A stretch of 64,000 bases of DNA from Pseudomonas baltica (GTDB lineage Bacteria > Pseudomonadota > Gammaproteobacteria > Pseudomonadales > Pseudomonadaceae). The number at the start of each line of letters is the position of its first letter. The stretch's first letter is position 1. The stretch spans positions 2,045,081 to 2,109,080 of the forward strand of contig NZ_JACMYH010000001.1 of assembly GCF_014235765.1 (NCBI RefSeq). Reading direction: 5' to 3'. The translations under genes were made by a program, and so were the position numbers. Under the pieces are notes generated by a model. The model was not told where the DNA came from. It was given only the letters and a program-made list of their open reading frames with translations, and ran no database searches. This document shows, piece after piece, positions 29,295 through 37,868 of the stretch.

Positions 29295-31811
29295 ATGACT
29301 AGAATCACCCCAACGGTGTTCACCGGCCCTTTGGCGCTGGGCCTGCTGTCCTTGGTGGCACTGTCCCCGACCACCGTGACAGGCAACACGAACATCGCCA
29401 CTACGGCCCTGTCCAGCCAGGCCCAGGGGTTGCCACGAGAGTTCAACGAGCATTTCTACGACGTGCCGCTGGCCGTGCACGTCGATCTGGATGGACGCGG
29501 CCTGGGTGAAGCGCTGATCACCCTGGACCGCCAGGAGCGCGTGCAACTGATCGAGTTCACCGCGGACGAAGAAGGCCGTGCGCCCGATCCGCTGCGCCAG
29601 CGATGGGCCGATTACCTGGCCGACCCCGTGCCGCTGGGCAACTGCACGCAGAGCTGCCGCGACGACCTGGTGGCTTTGCACTACAGCCTGTACGACTCGC
29701 GCCTGTCCATTCTTACCCGTACGGTGGAACGCACTGCGCAAGACCAACGCTATCACGCCCTGCCCGAGCACGGCAGTCACGGCATGATTCTGCGCAATCA
29801 GCTGAACATTTCCGCCGGACGCTTCGAACAAGTCGGGCGCTACGCGCTGCAGGGCCAAGGCAGCCTCGGTGACTGGACCACCCTGGCCCAACTGCAGGCC
29901 GATCGCAGTGACGACGACCGCTACGGTACCCGCCATCGTGTCGACCAGCTCTACGCCGAGCGCATGGACCAGGGCCACTTCTATCGCCTCGGCTATTTCA
30001 TGCCCGACGCCCAGGGCCTGACCCGCCAGCCGCGCCTGCTGGGCGACACGCCCCTGACCGCCCTGGGTGTCATGTACGGCAGCAGCGACAGCCTGGCCGT
30101 GGACAACGCCACCCCCAGCGCCACCCCCATCTATGTCACCCCGAACCGCCCCGGCGTGGTGGAGATCTACCGCAATGGCGTGCTGATCAACAGCCAGCCA
30201 GTGCAACCGGGCTTGCAAGCCATCGATACCAAAGTGCTGCCCGGCGGCATTTATGACGTCGAAGTGCGCCTGATCGAGGATGGGCAGACAACCGCCAGCA
30301 ACGAAGCATTCATCTACAAGCCGTCGAACTGGAGCAACCCCGACCAGCCATGGCGCTACAACCTCTATCTGGGCCAGCGCCGCACCTTGCTCAGCAACTG
30401 GGAAGAAGACAGCGATGACAGCCTCAGCAGCGGTGTGCTGCTCAACTACCTGGCGCACTCGCGGGTGGTGCTCGGCAGCTCGTTGCAGCGCGTGGGCGAC
30501 TACACCCAATACGGGCTTTCCGCCGACTGGGACGCCCTGCAAAGCACCAAGCTGTACGCCAATGTGTATCACACCGACCAACACGGCCAGGGTTACGACC
30601 TGCAGGCGCTGTGGAACTACCGTGCCGGCAACCTGGTGCTGAGCCGCAACCAGAGCTGGCAGCGCTACCCACGACTGCGCGGCGAACGCGAGCCGCGACC
30701 GGGCCAACAGGTCATCCAGACTTCACTGTCCTGGCAGCACCGAATGGATCGGCGCTTCAGCACCCATACCCGCATCGCCCGCGACGACGGTCTTTACGCC
30801 GGCACCTCCGTGGACCTGGGCCTGGTGTACCACGGCAAACTGATGGGCTCGGACGCCAACTGGCGTGCCTCGGTGTTCGACCGCCCCGGCACGCTCGCCA
30901 CCGACGGCGCCCGCAATCGTGGGGTCAATTTCACCCTGAGCATGAGCCTGGGGCAGGAAGGGCGACGCCTGTCCGCCACCTTGGGTAGCCGCACGGCGCT
31001 GGACGGCACTCGCGATCGCAACGTCTCGGTGACCTACCAGCAAAGCCTGGAGCATCACACCCTGCGCAACGTCGCCGGCACCCTCACCGGCGATCGCTAC
31101 GGGGCCGCCCTGGCGGCCAATGTGCAGTTCCAGAACAGCATGGTGTACGGCGATGCCTATGTGCAGAACTCGTCCTACGACCACGCCGTCAGTGGCGGCC
31201 TGAACCTGGAAAGCACCGTCGCCGTGGGGGCCGGCAAAGCCGCCATCAGTGGTGATTTCCAACCCTACGAAGCCGGCATGATCGTCGACGTCGAATCCGA
31301 CCTGGACAACCTGCGCGTGCGCGCCGACAGCCTGCAGGGCCCCAGCGCCACACTGCGGCCAGGGCGCAATATCCTGCCGTTGCGCGCCTATCGACCGGGC
31401 CAGGTGCTGATGGACTTCGAAGGCCTGGAAGCCCATGCCGCGGTGATCCAGCCGTCGAGCTTCAGTTACCACCTCAACCGTGGCGCGGTGACCTACCAGA
31501 AAGTGCGCATCATGCGCACGGTCACCGTGCTGGGGCGTCTGCTCGATGCCGGTGGTGCGCCGATCAAGGGTGCCATGGTCATCAATCATGCCAGCCGCAG
31601 CCTGAGCGAGGCGGACGGTTTCTTCGCCGTGGAAATGAGCGAATCCACGCCCACCCTGGAGGTGCGCCGCAGTGGCGCACGCCTGTGTTTCCTCAAGCTC
31701 GACGAGAAGAACGCCCAGCGTGAAAACGAAGTGCTGATGGTGGGCGATCAACAGTGCAGCCCAGACACCCTCGCGGCAACCGGCAACAATCATGAAGGAG
31801 ATGCAGGATGA
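29295..31811 (+). CDS. CS1-type fimbrial outer-membrane usher (TcfC/CooC/CfaC-like)
   Basis: Outer-membrane assembly platform of 838 residues through which CS1-type fimbriae are secreted and polymerised. An N-terminal hydrophobic signal (about residues 8-30) is followed by a periplasmic N-domain and a long beta-rich middle (barrel plus plug, with ATPIYVTPNRPGVVEIYRNG). The C-terminal domain contains LRPGRNILPLRAYRPGQVLM. The start at 29295 places a Met directly before the signal peptide; the upstream ATG at 29259 would overlap the hairpin. Its stop overlaps the adhesin start (ATGA). Confidence 0.92.
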   Translation: MTRITPTVFTGPLALGLLSLVALSPTTVTGNTNIATTALSSQAQGLPREFNEHFYDVPLAVHVDLDGRGLGEALITLDRQERVQLIEFTADEEGRAPDPLRQRWADYLADPVPLGNCTQSCRDDLVALHYSLYDSRLSILTRTVERTAQDQRYHALPEHGSHGMILRNQLNISAGRFEQVGRYALQGQGSLGDWTTLAQLQADRSDDDRYGTRHRVDQLYAERMDQGHFYRLGYFMPDAQGLTRQPRLLGDTPLTALGVMYGSSDSLAVDNATPSATPIYVTPNRPGVVEIYRNGVLINSQPVQPGLQAIDTKVLPGGIYDVEVRLIEDGQTTASNEAFIYKPSNWSNPDQPWRYNLYLGQRRTLLSNWEEDSDDSLSSGVLLNYLAHSRVVLGSSLQRVGDYTQYGLSADWDALQSTKLYANVYHTDQHGQGYDLQALWNYRAGNLVLSRNQSWQRYPRLRGEREPRPGQQVIQTSLSWQHRMDRRFSTHTRIARDDGLYAGTSVDLGLVYHGKLMGSDANWRASVFDRPGTLATDGARNRGVNFTLSMSLGQEGRRLSATLGSRTALDGTRDRNVSVTYQQSLEHHTLRNVAGTLTGDRYGAALAANVQFQNSMVYGDAYVQNSSYDHAVSGGLNLESTVAVGAGKAAISGDFQPYEAGMIVDVESDLDNLRVRADSLQGPSATLRPGRNILPLRAYRPGQVLMDFEGLEAHAAVIQPSSFSYHLNRGAVTYQKVRIMRTVTVLGRLLDAGGAPIKGAMVINHASRSLSEADGFFAVEMSESTPTLEVRRSGARLCFLKLDEKNAQRENEVLMVGDQQCSPDTLAATGNNHEGDAG

Positions 31812-32971
31812 ACACGCTTCGCGCCATGGCAGCCACCTTGCTGCTGGCCCTGCCCTTCACACCCCAGGCCACGGCCAACGAGATAGCCTTCACTGCGCGA
31901 ATCGAGGGGACCCGGTTCGTCAACACGACGCCCAATGCCAGCTACTGCAATCACTTCGGAGGTGGCAGTTTCTGCGCCACTTCATGGTCGACGAACCTGC
32001 CTATTACCTATCGCAAACGCGTAGATGTGAATTCACCCGATGCGCGCGACAAGGTCTACGTCCGGTTGCCGGCACGGCGCGCTATCACCTTGCAGAACCG
32101 GCTCACCGGCGAAACCGCCACCATGTTCCTGGCGTTCTATCAATTCAGCCAGCGAGTCAGCTGGGAGCACGAGACGGTCGTCAACGGCTCGCCGAATGGC
32201 TGCGGCGTATTTGGCAGCCTGGGTGGCGGGCCGGGCTATTCCCGGTTTCTCTGGCACGCCTTGAACACTACCAACCCGGCTCCCTGTTTCTCGACCAAAT
32301 CCGGCAATCCGAATGTGGAGGATTCGGAATTCACCAACACCGGCATCTCGGTAAGGCCCGATTTCCCACCGGTGGGCTCGCTGGCCCCCGGCGACTGGGA
32401 AGGCATTGCCGACTACCGTGTGGGGCTGGGCCAGGACTTCGACTTCGGCAATATCCTGGACCCCAGTACCGATCAGTTCCGCGTGCGCATCAGCTTCAAG
32501 GTGATGCATGAAATGCGCGTCGATTTCCCGGCCCACGGTACCGAAATCAGGCTTGCCCCCCAAGGCAGCTGGACCAGCGTGATGAACACCAGCAGGGCGC
32601 CTGTCCGTCTGTATCACGACACGCCGCTGCGCCTTTGGGCTGGCAGCCCCTTCAGCATCTACCTGGCCTGCGAATACCCAGAACGGCGTGACCAGTGCCT
32701 GCTCAAGAATCAGGCTGCCGAGCATTACGTACCACTCGATGTGGCGCTGACCCTGCCGGGTGCTTTCCAGAGCAATGGCATGCCGGTCGATCGGCTACCG
32801 GTGCTGGATGGCCGCAACTACGCCAAGACCATTGTCCCCACCGGCACTGCGAGCAATGCGCCGGGTACTTTGCACTTCGACGTCAGCGGCACCTCGGCCG
32901 AAGCCATGCTGCGCTACCCCGGCGCCCGATACAGCGGGTGGGTCACCATCATCTATGACGCCAACCCTTGA
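31808..32971 (+). CDS. CS1-type fimbrial tip adhesin (CooD/CfaE-like)
   Basis: Predicted minor tip subunit of 387 residues that caps the fimbria and binds the receptor. The signal peptide ends near ATANE (residues 1-23). The N-terminal adhesin half carries several cysteines (NASYCNHFGGGSFCATSW, NGCGVFGS, NPAPCFST). The C-terminal pilin-like half includes FSIYLACEYPERRDQCLL and ends in strands with SGWVTIIYDANP. Identification rests on size, layout and position between usher and chaperone. It overlaps the usher by four bases. Confidence 0.85.
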   Translation: MNTLRAMAATLLLALPFTPQATANEIAFTARIEGTRFVNTTPNASYCNHFGGGSFCATSWSTNLPITYRKRVDVNSPDARDKVYVRLPARRAITLQNRLTGETATMFLAFYQFSQRVSWEHETVVNGSPNGCGVFGSLGGGPGYSRFLWHALNTTNPAPCFSTKSGNPNVEDSEFTNTGISVRPDFPPVGSLAPGDWEGIADYRVGLGQDFDFGNILDPSTDQFRVRISFKVMHEMRVDFPAHGTEIRLAPQGSWTSVMNTSRAPVRLYHDTPLRLWAGSPFSIYLACEYPERRDQCLLKNQAAEHYVPLDVALTLPGAFQSNGMPVDRLPVLDGRNYAKTIVPTGTASNAPGTLHFDVSGTSAEAMLRYPGARYSGWVTIIYDANP

Positions 32972-32981
32972 GGAGCCTTCC

Positions 32982-33707
32982 ATGAAATACCTCGCGCTAC
33001 TGCTCGGCCTGACGACGTTCGACGCCTGGGCCGCACCGCAGCTGAACATCGGCAGCCTCTACGAATACTTCGACGGCAACCGCAGCACCTCGCTCAAGCG
33101 CATCTACAACAGCGGTGACACGGCAGCGTTCGTCAAGGTCAGCGTGGCCGAGCTGGTCTACGCCGCCGACGGCACCGTGACCGAAGTGCCTCTGGATGGC
33201 CTGCCGGCCGAACAGCGCACCCTGATCGCCAGCCCAGCCCGGGTGATCGTGCCGCCCAATGGCATGCAGCAGGTGCGCCTGCTGTACCGGGGCGAACGCC
33301 AGGCCGAACGCTACTTTCGCCTGCGTTTCATTCCGGTCCTTCCGGAAACCGGCGACGGCTTCGGCCTCACCAGCGAGCAAGCCCAGCAGTACAATGAGGC
33401 GCTGTCGGCCGGGGTGAGCATCCTTGCCGGCTATGGCGCGGTGATGTTCGTCAAGCCGGCGCAGACCACCTACGCCACCGAAGTGCTGCACGAGGCCGAG
33501 CGCTTCACGATCCCGAACAAAGGCAACGCCACGGTGGTACTGGATCATTTCAACGACTGCGATCGCAACGGACAGCACTGTGCCCCGCCCACCAAGCATC
33601 ACATCCGGCCGGGCAAAACACTGTCTTTCGAAAAGAAAACCGGGCGTTCCTACCGGTTCGTTCTGCAGGAAGGCCCGCGGGAGATCCCTCATGAATTCGA
33701 AGGCTAG
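32982..33707 (+). CDS. CS1-type fimbrial periplasmic chaperone (CfaA/CooB-like)
   Basis: Periplasmic chaperone of 241 residues that folds subunits by donor-strand complementation. A signal peptide ends at AWA (residues 1-17). The first domain holds the pattern VIVPPNGMQQVRLLYRGERQ, with the basic and hydrophobic residues that anchor subunit C-termini. The start at 32982 follows GAGGAGCC, 10 bases after the adhesin. Placing the chaperone last differs from CS1, CFA/I and cable-pilus operons, where it comes first. Confidence 0.88.
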   Translation: MKYLALLLGLTTFDAWAAPQLNIGSLYEYFDGNRSTSLKRIYNSGDTAAFVKVSVAELVYAADGTVTEVPLDGLPAEQRTLIASPARVIVPPNGMQQVRLLYRGERQAERYFRLRFIPVLPETGDGFGLTSEQAQQYNEALSAGVSILAGYGAVMFVKPAQTTYATEVLHEAERFTIPNKGNATVVLDHFNDCDRNGQHCAPPTKHHIRPGKTLSFEKKTGRSYRFVLQEGPREIPHEFEG

Positions 33708-33712
33708 GCTCA

Positions 33713-33736
33713 CTGTCGGTGCCCAGGCACCGATAG
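33713..33736. terminator. Hairpin between convergent chaperone and phoH genes
   Basis: An 11-bp stem (one G-T pair) around TCGGTGCC/GGCACCGA with a two-base nominal loop. No T-run on either side. It may serve as a bidirectional 3' boundary. Confidence 0.4.
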
Positions 33737-33763
33737 CGAGTCCGTTTGCGCAGGGTTGTTGAC

Positions 33764-35158
33764 CTACAGGTGGCTTTCGGCGTACTCGGCCAGGATCGAC
33801 CGCGGTACACCCTGCAGGGTGATGTGCACGCCTTGGGGGAAGTCCTTGAAACGCTCCGTCAGATAGGTCAACCCGGAACTGGGGGCCGACAGGTAGGGGG
33901 TGTCGATCTGCGCCAGGTTGCCCAGGCAGATCACTTTGGAACCGGCACCGGCACGGGTGATGATGGTTTTCATCTGGTGCGGTGTCAGGTTCTGGCACTC
34001 GTCGATCAGGATCAGGCTTTGCTGGAAACTGCGGCCTCGGATGTAGTTGAGGGATTTGAACTGCAACGGCACCTTGCTCAGGATGTAGTCGACGCTGCCG
34101 TGGGTATTTTCATCCTCCATGTGCAAGGCTTCGAGGTTGTCGGTGATGGCGCCCAGCCAAGGCTCCATCTTTTCCGCCTCGGTACCGGGCAGGAAACCGA
34201 TTTCCTGGTCGAGCCCCTGCACGCTGCGGGTTGCAATGATGCGCCGGTAGCGCTTGGTCACCATGGTCTGCTCGATGGCCGCGGCAAGGGCCAGGATGGT
34301 CTTGCCCGACCCCGCTGCGCCCGAGAGGTTGACCAGATGGATGTCCGGGTCCAGCAGGGCGAACAGAGCCAGCCCCTGGTAGATGTCTCGCGGCTTGAGA
34401 CCCCAGGCTTCCTGATGCAGCAAGGGCTCCTGGTGCAGGTCGAGGATCATCAGCTCGTCGTCCTTGATGCCTTTGATCCAACCGACGAAGCCTTGCTCGT
34501 CGATGATGAACTCGTTCATGTGCACCGATGGCAGCACTTCGCTCAACTGCACCCGGTGCCAGGTGCGGCCATGGTCCTGGCGCGTCTCGACCTTGCTCAC
34601 GCGGTCCCAGAACGAGCCGGTCACGTTGTGATAGCCACGCGAAAGCAGCGATACGTCATCCACCAACTGATCGGTGCTGTAGTCCTCGGCGGCAATCCCG
34701 CAGGCGCGCGCCTTGAGGCGCATGTTGATGTCTTTGGTGACCAGAATCACGCTCAGGTCGGGGTGACGCGTGTGCAGGTCGATCAACTGGTTGATGATGA
34801 TGTTGTCGTTGAGGTTCTGCGGCAGCAGGTTCGAGGGCTCGGGACGCTTGTCCATCAGAATGGACAGAAAGCCCTTGGTGTTGCCGCTGACGCGCATGAT
34901 CGGCACGCCGGATTCGACCACGGCCGGCGATGCATCGCCCAGGGTCTTGTCGATCAGGCGGATGGCCTGCCGGCATTCGGCAGCGACGGTCTGCTTGCCA
35001 TCCTTGAGTTTGTCCAGTTCCTCCAGCACGGTCATGGGAATGGCGACACGGTGTTCTTCGAAATTCAGCAGAGCGTTTGGATCGTGGATCAGTACGTTGG
35101 TATCGAGCACATAAAGGATTGGCTGATTGGAAGAGGTGCTGCGTCCTTGTTCATCCAT
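33764..35158 (-). CDS. PIN-PhoH (PhoH2-type) ATPase
   Basis: Cytoplasmic protein of 464 residues that fuses an N-terminal PIN domain (LYVLDTNVLIHDPNALLNFE; acidic residues of the ribonuclease site, about residues 14-150) to a C-terminal PhoH P-loop ATPase (GAAGSGKTILALAAA, and Walker B ILIDECQNLTPHQMK). PhoH2 proteins act on RNA as helicase plus nuclease; in this genus the gene is usually labelled PhoH family. The ATG at 35158 follows AAGGTGACC. The preceding leader is 352 bases long. Confidence 0.93.
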   Translation of the reverse strand: MDEQGRSTSSNQPILYVLDTNVLIHDPNALLNFEEHRVAIPMTVLEELDKLKDGKQTVAAECRQAIRLIDKTLGDASPAVVESGVPIMRVSGNTKGFLSILMDKRPEPSNLLPQNLNDNIIINQLIDLHTRHPDLSVILVTKDINMRLKARACGIAAEDYSTDQLVDDVSLLSRGYHNVTGSFWDRVSKVETRQDHGRTWHRVQLSEVLPSVHMNEFIIDEQGFVGWIKGIKDDELMILDLHQEPLLHQEAWGLKPRDIYQGLALFALLDPDIHLVNLSGAAGSGKTILALAAAIEQTMVTKRYRRIIATRSVQGLDQEIGFLPGTEAEKMEPWLGAITDNLEALHMEDENTHGSVDYILSKVPLQFKSLNYIRGRSFQQSLILIDECQNLTPHQMKTIITRAGAGSKVICLGNLAQIDTPYLSAPSSGLTYLTERFKDFPQGVHITLQGVPRSILAEYAESHL

Positions 35159-35510
35159 ACTCGGTCACCTTTTTGGGAGCCTGACAACGCAATACCTGGA
35201 CGGTGCTGCGCCGCGAAAAGGCCGCCGGATTCCCACATCAAGGAGCAGGACCTGCGCACAGGTGGAGAGTCTGTCGAAGACGCCACCTGTGATGCAGGGT
35301 TCGGCGGTCTGTCTTCGTAATACCGCAAAACCCATTAAGGAAAAAAGCACTTTACGGTTTTTTGAAGTTTATTTTTCAGCGGTGCGAATAACGCTTGGCG
35401 GGTGGCGCGGACGCCGTTAGAGTCAGAAGTTGACCCGCCCCTCCTCGCTTGCGCAATTTTCCCCAAAAACCTGCCAACCCCCCGTAAATACTGGCGTTTG
35501 CCGACTAGGC
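35159..35510. other. Intergenic region upstream of phoH
   Basis: 352 bases between the deacetylase stop and the phoH start, both on the minus strand. It must contain the phoH promoter. An AT-rich tract is at 35337-35377. A 61-codon minus-strand reading frame at 35165-35350 has no ribosome site and unremarkable composition. No repeat was recognised. Confidence 0.5.
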
Positions 35511-36635
35511 CTATTGCACATCCGCACAGGCCTGCCAGTTGATACCGGTCTGGGCGGTTTCCCGCATCAGCCAGGGCAGCGCGGTCTGCGCCTTGGCCAG
35601 GTTGTCGTGGAACACCACGATTCCGCGTCGCCACAGCAGCATCAGGCTCAGCGCCCGCTCGCCAGCCTGCAGGGCCGTCAGGCGGCTGTCATCGTCCATC
35701 GAATCGATGTTCCACAGCGCCACTTTCAGCCCCGCTCCGGCAAAGAATGCAGCGCTGTCGGCACGACGCTGGCCGTACGGCGGGCGAAACCAGGGCACGT
35801 AGCTGTCGGGCAGGTCGGTCTGCAGCAGGGCGACGCTGCGCAGTATCGAGTCCTGCCATTTGTCCCATTGGCCATGGGACACGTATTGCCAACCCAGGGT
35901 CGCCACGCACTGCCCGGCATACAGTGCCTGCAGCTGGGCCACCGAGGTCTTTTCGGCACGCGCCTGCAGGCTTTGTCCGGGCACGAAGAAGGTAGCGCTC
36001 CAATCCTGCGCTCGCAGGTACCCGGTCAACGCATCGGTAGAGCCATCGACCGGGCTCGGGCCGCCATCGAAGGTCAGCAGGAACGTCCGGTCGGCAAAGC
36101 CGTTGCCATCGAACTCCTGCTCCGACAACAGTTGCACCTCGCTGGTGGTCTGCGGTGAAACCGCGGCCAGACGCAACAGTTCGTTGAGATAGGCCTCGCT
36201 GAATACCTGGCCCGGCACGGCGAACCCGGAGTAGAAGGATTCGGGATCGATTCCCAGGTCGGCCGCCTGGGCGCGCAGGTCGCCTTCGCTGTCGATGGCA
36301 TAGCAGAACGAGGCATCCTGTTCGCAGCTTTGCTGGGCGAGGTCGAAATTGGCCCAGAGCCGCTGCCAGAGCCGCTGGCGCAAGTCGTTGATCGCCAGCA
36401 GGTTGATCTGACGCAGGCCCAGGCGCGTGGTCAGCTGTGCTTCGTCCTGGCTTTCACTGGCCAGCAACGAGCGTGCAAACAGCAGGATGTGCGCGCGCGA
36501 CGCCACGTCGAACAGCACTGGCGAATCGATGCGTTCCGGCCAGTGACTGCGGTCGAGAGTCGCCACCGGCGGCGCAGCGACGGCGGCCTGTACGGCGCAT
36601 ACAACGGTGGCCAGCATCCATGATACCCAACGCAA
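35511..36635 (-). CDS. Divergent NodB-like polysaccharide deacetylase
   Basis: Exported protein of 374 residues. A TTG start at 36635 is chosen: GAGGAG lies seven bases upstream, and the product then begins with a signal peptide (MRWVSWMLATVVCAVQAAVA, cut near residue 21). The NodB/CE4 domain occupies about residues 183-374. Motif 1 reads LTFDGGPSP (D190 then Gly191) where active enzymes have TFDDG. Motif 2 is degenerate (YVSHGQW). RPPYG (284-288), WNIDS (D311) and FHDN (H343) are kept. Two of three metal ligands therefore look absent, and activity is doubtful or atypical. Confidence 0.85.
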   Translation of the reverse strand: MRWVSWMLATVVCAVQAAVAAPPVATLDRSHWPERIDSPVLFDVASRAHILLFARSLLASESQDEAQLTTRLGLRQINLLAINDLRQRLWQRLWANFDLAQQSCEQDASFCYAIDSEGDLRAQAADLGIDPESFYSGFAVPGQVFSEAYLNELLRLAAVSPQTTSEVQLLSEQEFDGNGFADRTFLLTFDGGPSPVDGSTDALTGYLRAQDWSATFFVPGQSLQARAEKTSVAQLQALYAGQCVATLGWQYVSHGQWDKWQDSILRSVALLQTDLPDSYVPWFRPPYGQRRADSAAFFAGAGLKVALWNIDSMDDDSRLTALQAGERALSLMLLWRRGIVVFHDNLAKAQTALPWLMRETAQTGINWQACADVQ

Positions 36636-36777
36636 CGGCGATCTCCTCGATGACAGGGTGCGCCGGGCACTATACCGCTGTCGCGGCGCAGCGCGCAGCT
36701 CTATGCAGCCACGGGCCTTCCCCCACTTCGTTTCTATGATTACAGTAGGCAATCAACGGCGGCTCAGGAATCACCAC

Positions 36778-37851
36778 ATGCTTCGCTTGGCCCTCGCCGC
36801 ACTGACGCTTGTCACGCCCATGGCGTTCGCCGCCGGCACGCTCAGCATCTACAACTGGCCCGACTACATCGCCCCCGACACCCTGCCCAATTTCCAGCGC
36901 CAGACCGGCATCGAAACCCAATACAGCTCCTTCGACAGCAACGAAACCCTGGAAAAACGCCTGCGCGAAGCGCCCGGCAAGTACGACGTGATCTTCCCTT
37001 CCAACCACTTCATGAACCGCCACATCAGCGCCGGCAACCTCACGCCGCTGGACCGCACTCGCCTGCCGAACTGGAAGTACCTGAACCCCGCGCTGCTGCG
37101 CGCCCTGGAAATCAACGACCCCGGCAACCGCTACGGCTTTCCGTACCTGTGGGGCGTCAGCGGCATCGGCTACAACGTCGAGCAGGTCAAGGCGGCGCTC
37201 GGCGACGATGCCCCAGTGGATTCCTGGGACCTGGTGTTCAAACCGGAAAACATCGCTCGCCTGCAGAAATGCGGGGTCGCCATCCTCGATATCGGTCCCG
37301 AACTGCTGCCCATGGCCCTCAACTACCTGGGCCTGCCCTCGCACAGCCAGAACCCTGCCGACTACGACAAGGCCCGCGCGCTGCTGCTGAGCATCAAGCC
37401 CTACGTACGCTACTTCGATTCGGTGGAGTACAGCCATCAACTGGCCGAAGGCAAGCTGTGCGCGGTAGTGGGTTTTTCCGGGGACGTACTGCAGGCGCAA
37501 ACCCAGGCCAGACAGGCGGGCCAGGGCGTGGAGATCGAGTTCACGTTGCCGCGCGAGGGCTCGACCATGTGGTTCGACATGGTCGCCATCCCCGCCAATG
37601 CGCCGAACGAGGATGCTGCGTACACCTTTCTCAACTACCTGCTCGAACCCAAGGTCATGGCCGACATCACCAACAGCGTGCACTACGCCAATGGCAACGA
37701 AGGCGCCGATGAATGGGTCAACCCTGCGCTCAAGGGTGATCGGCGGATCTATCCCAGCGCCGAGGTCATGAGCAAGCTGTTCCTGCTGCAACCCATGCCC
37801 GCCGATATCGAGCAGCTACGTACCCGGACCTGGGACCAGATCCGTCACTGA
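36778..37851 (+). CDS. Polyamine-type ABC transporter substrate-binding protein (PotF/SpuD-like)
   Basis: Periplasmic binding protein of 357 residues. The signal peptide (MLRLALAALTLVTPMAFA) is followed by the family motif GTLSIYNWPDYIAP and by YGFPYLWGVSGIGYNV. Spermidine/putrescine-type ligands are the likely class. The start at 36778 follows an AGGAA site and gives a clean signal sequence. No cognate permease or ATPase is adjacent, so it is an orphan that may dock with a system encoded elsewhere or act as a sensor. Confidence 0.9.
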   Translation: MLRLALAALTLVTPMAFAAGTLSIYNWPDYIAPDTLPNFQRQTGIETQYSSFDSNETLEKRLREAPGKYDVIFPSNHFMNRHISAGNLTPLDRTRLPNWKYLNPALLRALEINDPGNRYGFPYLWGVSGIGYNVEQVKAALGDDAPVDSWDLVFKPENIARLQKCGVAILDIGPELLPMALNYLGLPSHSQNPADYDKARALLLSIKPYVRYFDSVEYSHQLAEGKLCAVVGFSGDVLQAQTQARQAGQGVEIEFTLPREGSTMWFDMVAIPANAPNEDAAYTFLNYLLEPKVMADITNSVHYANGNEGADEWVNPALKGDRRIYPSAEVMSKLFLLQPMPADIEQLRTRTWDQIRH

Positions 37852-37868
37852 GGCCCGGATCGGATTGA

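Noticed and set aside
35165..35350. A 61-codon minus-strand frame upstream of phoH
   Set aside because: No ribosome site and no family resemblance; it fills the phoH leader.
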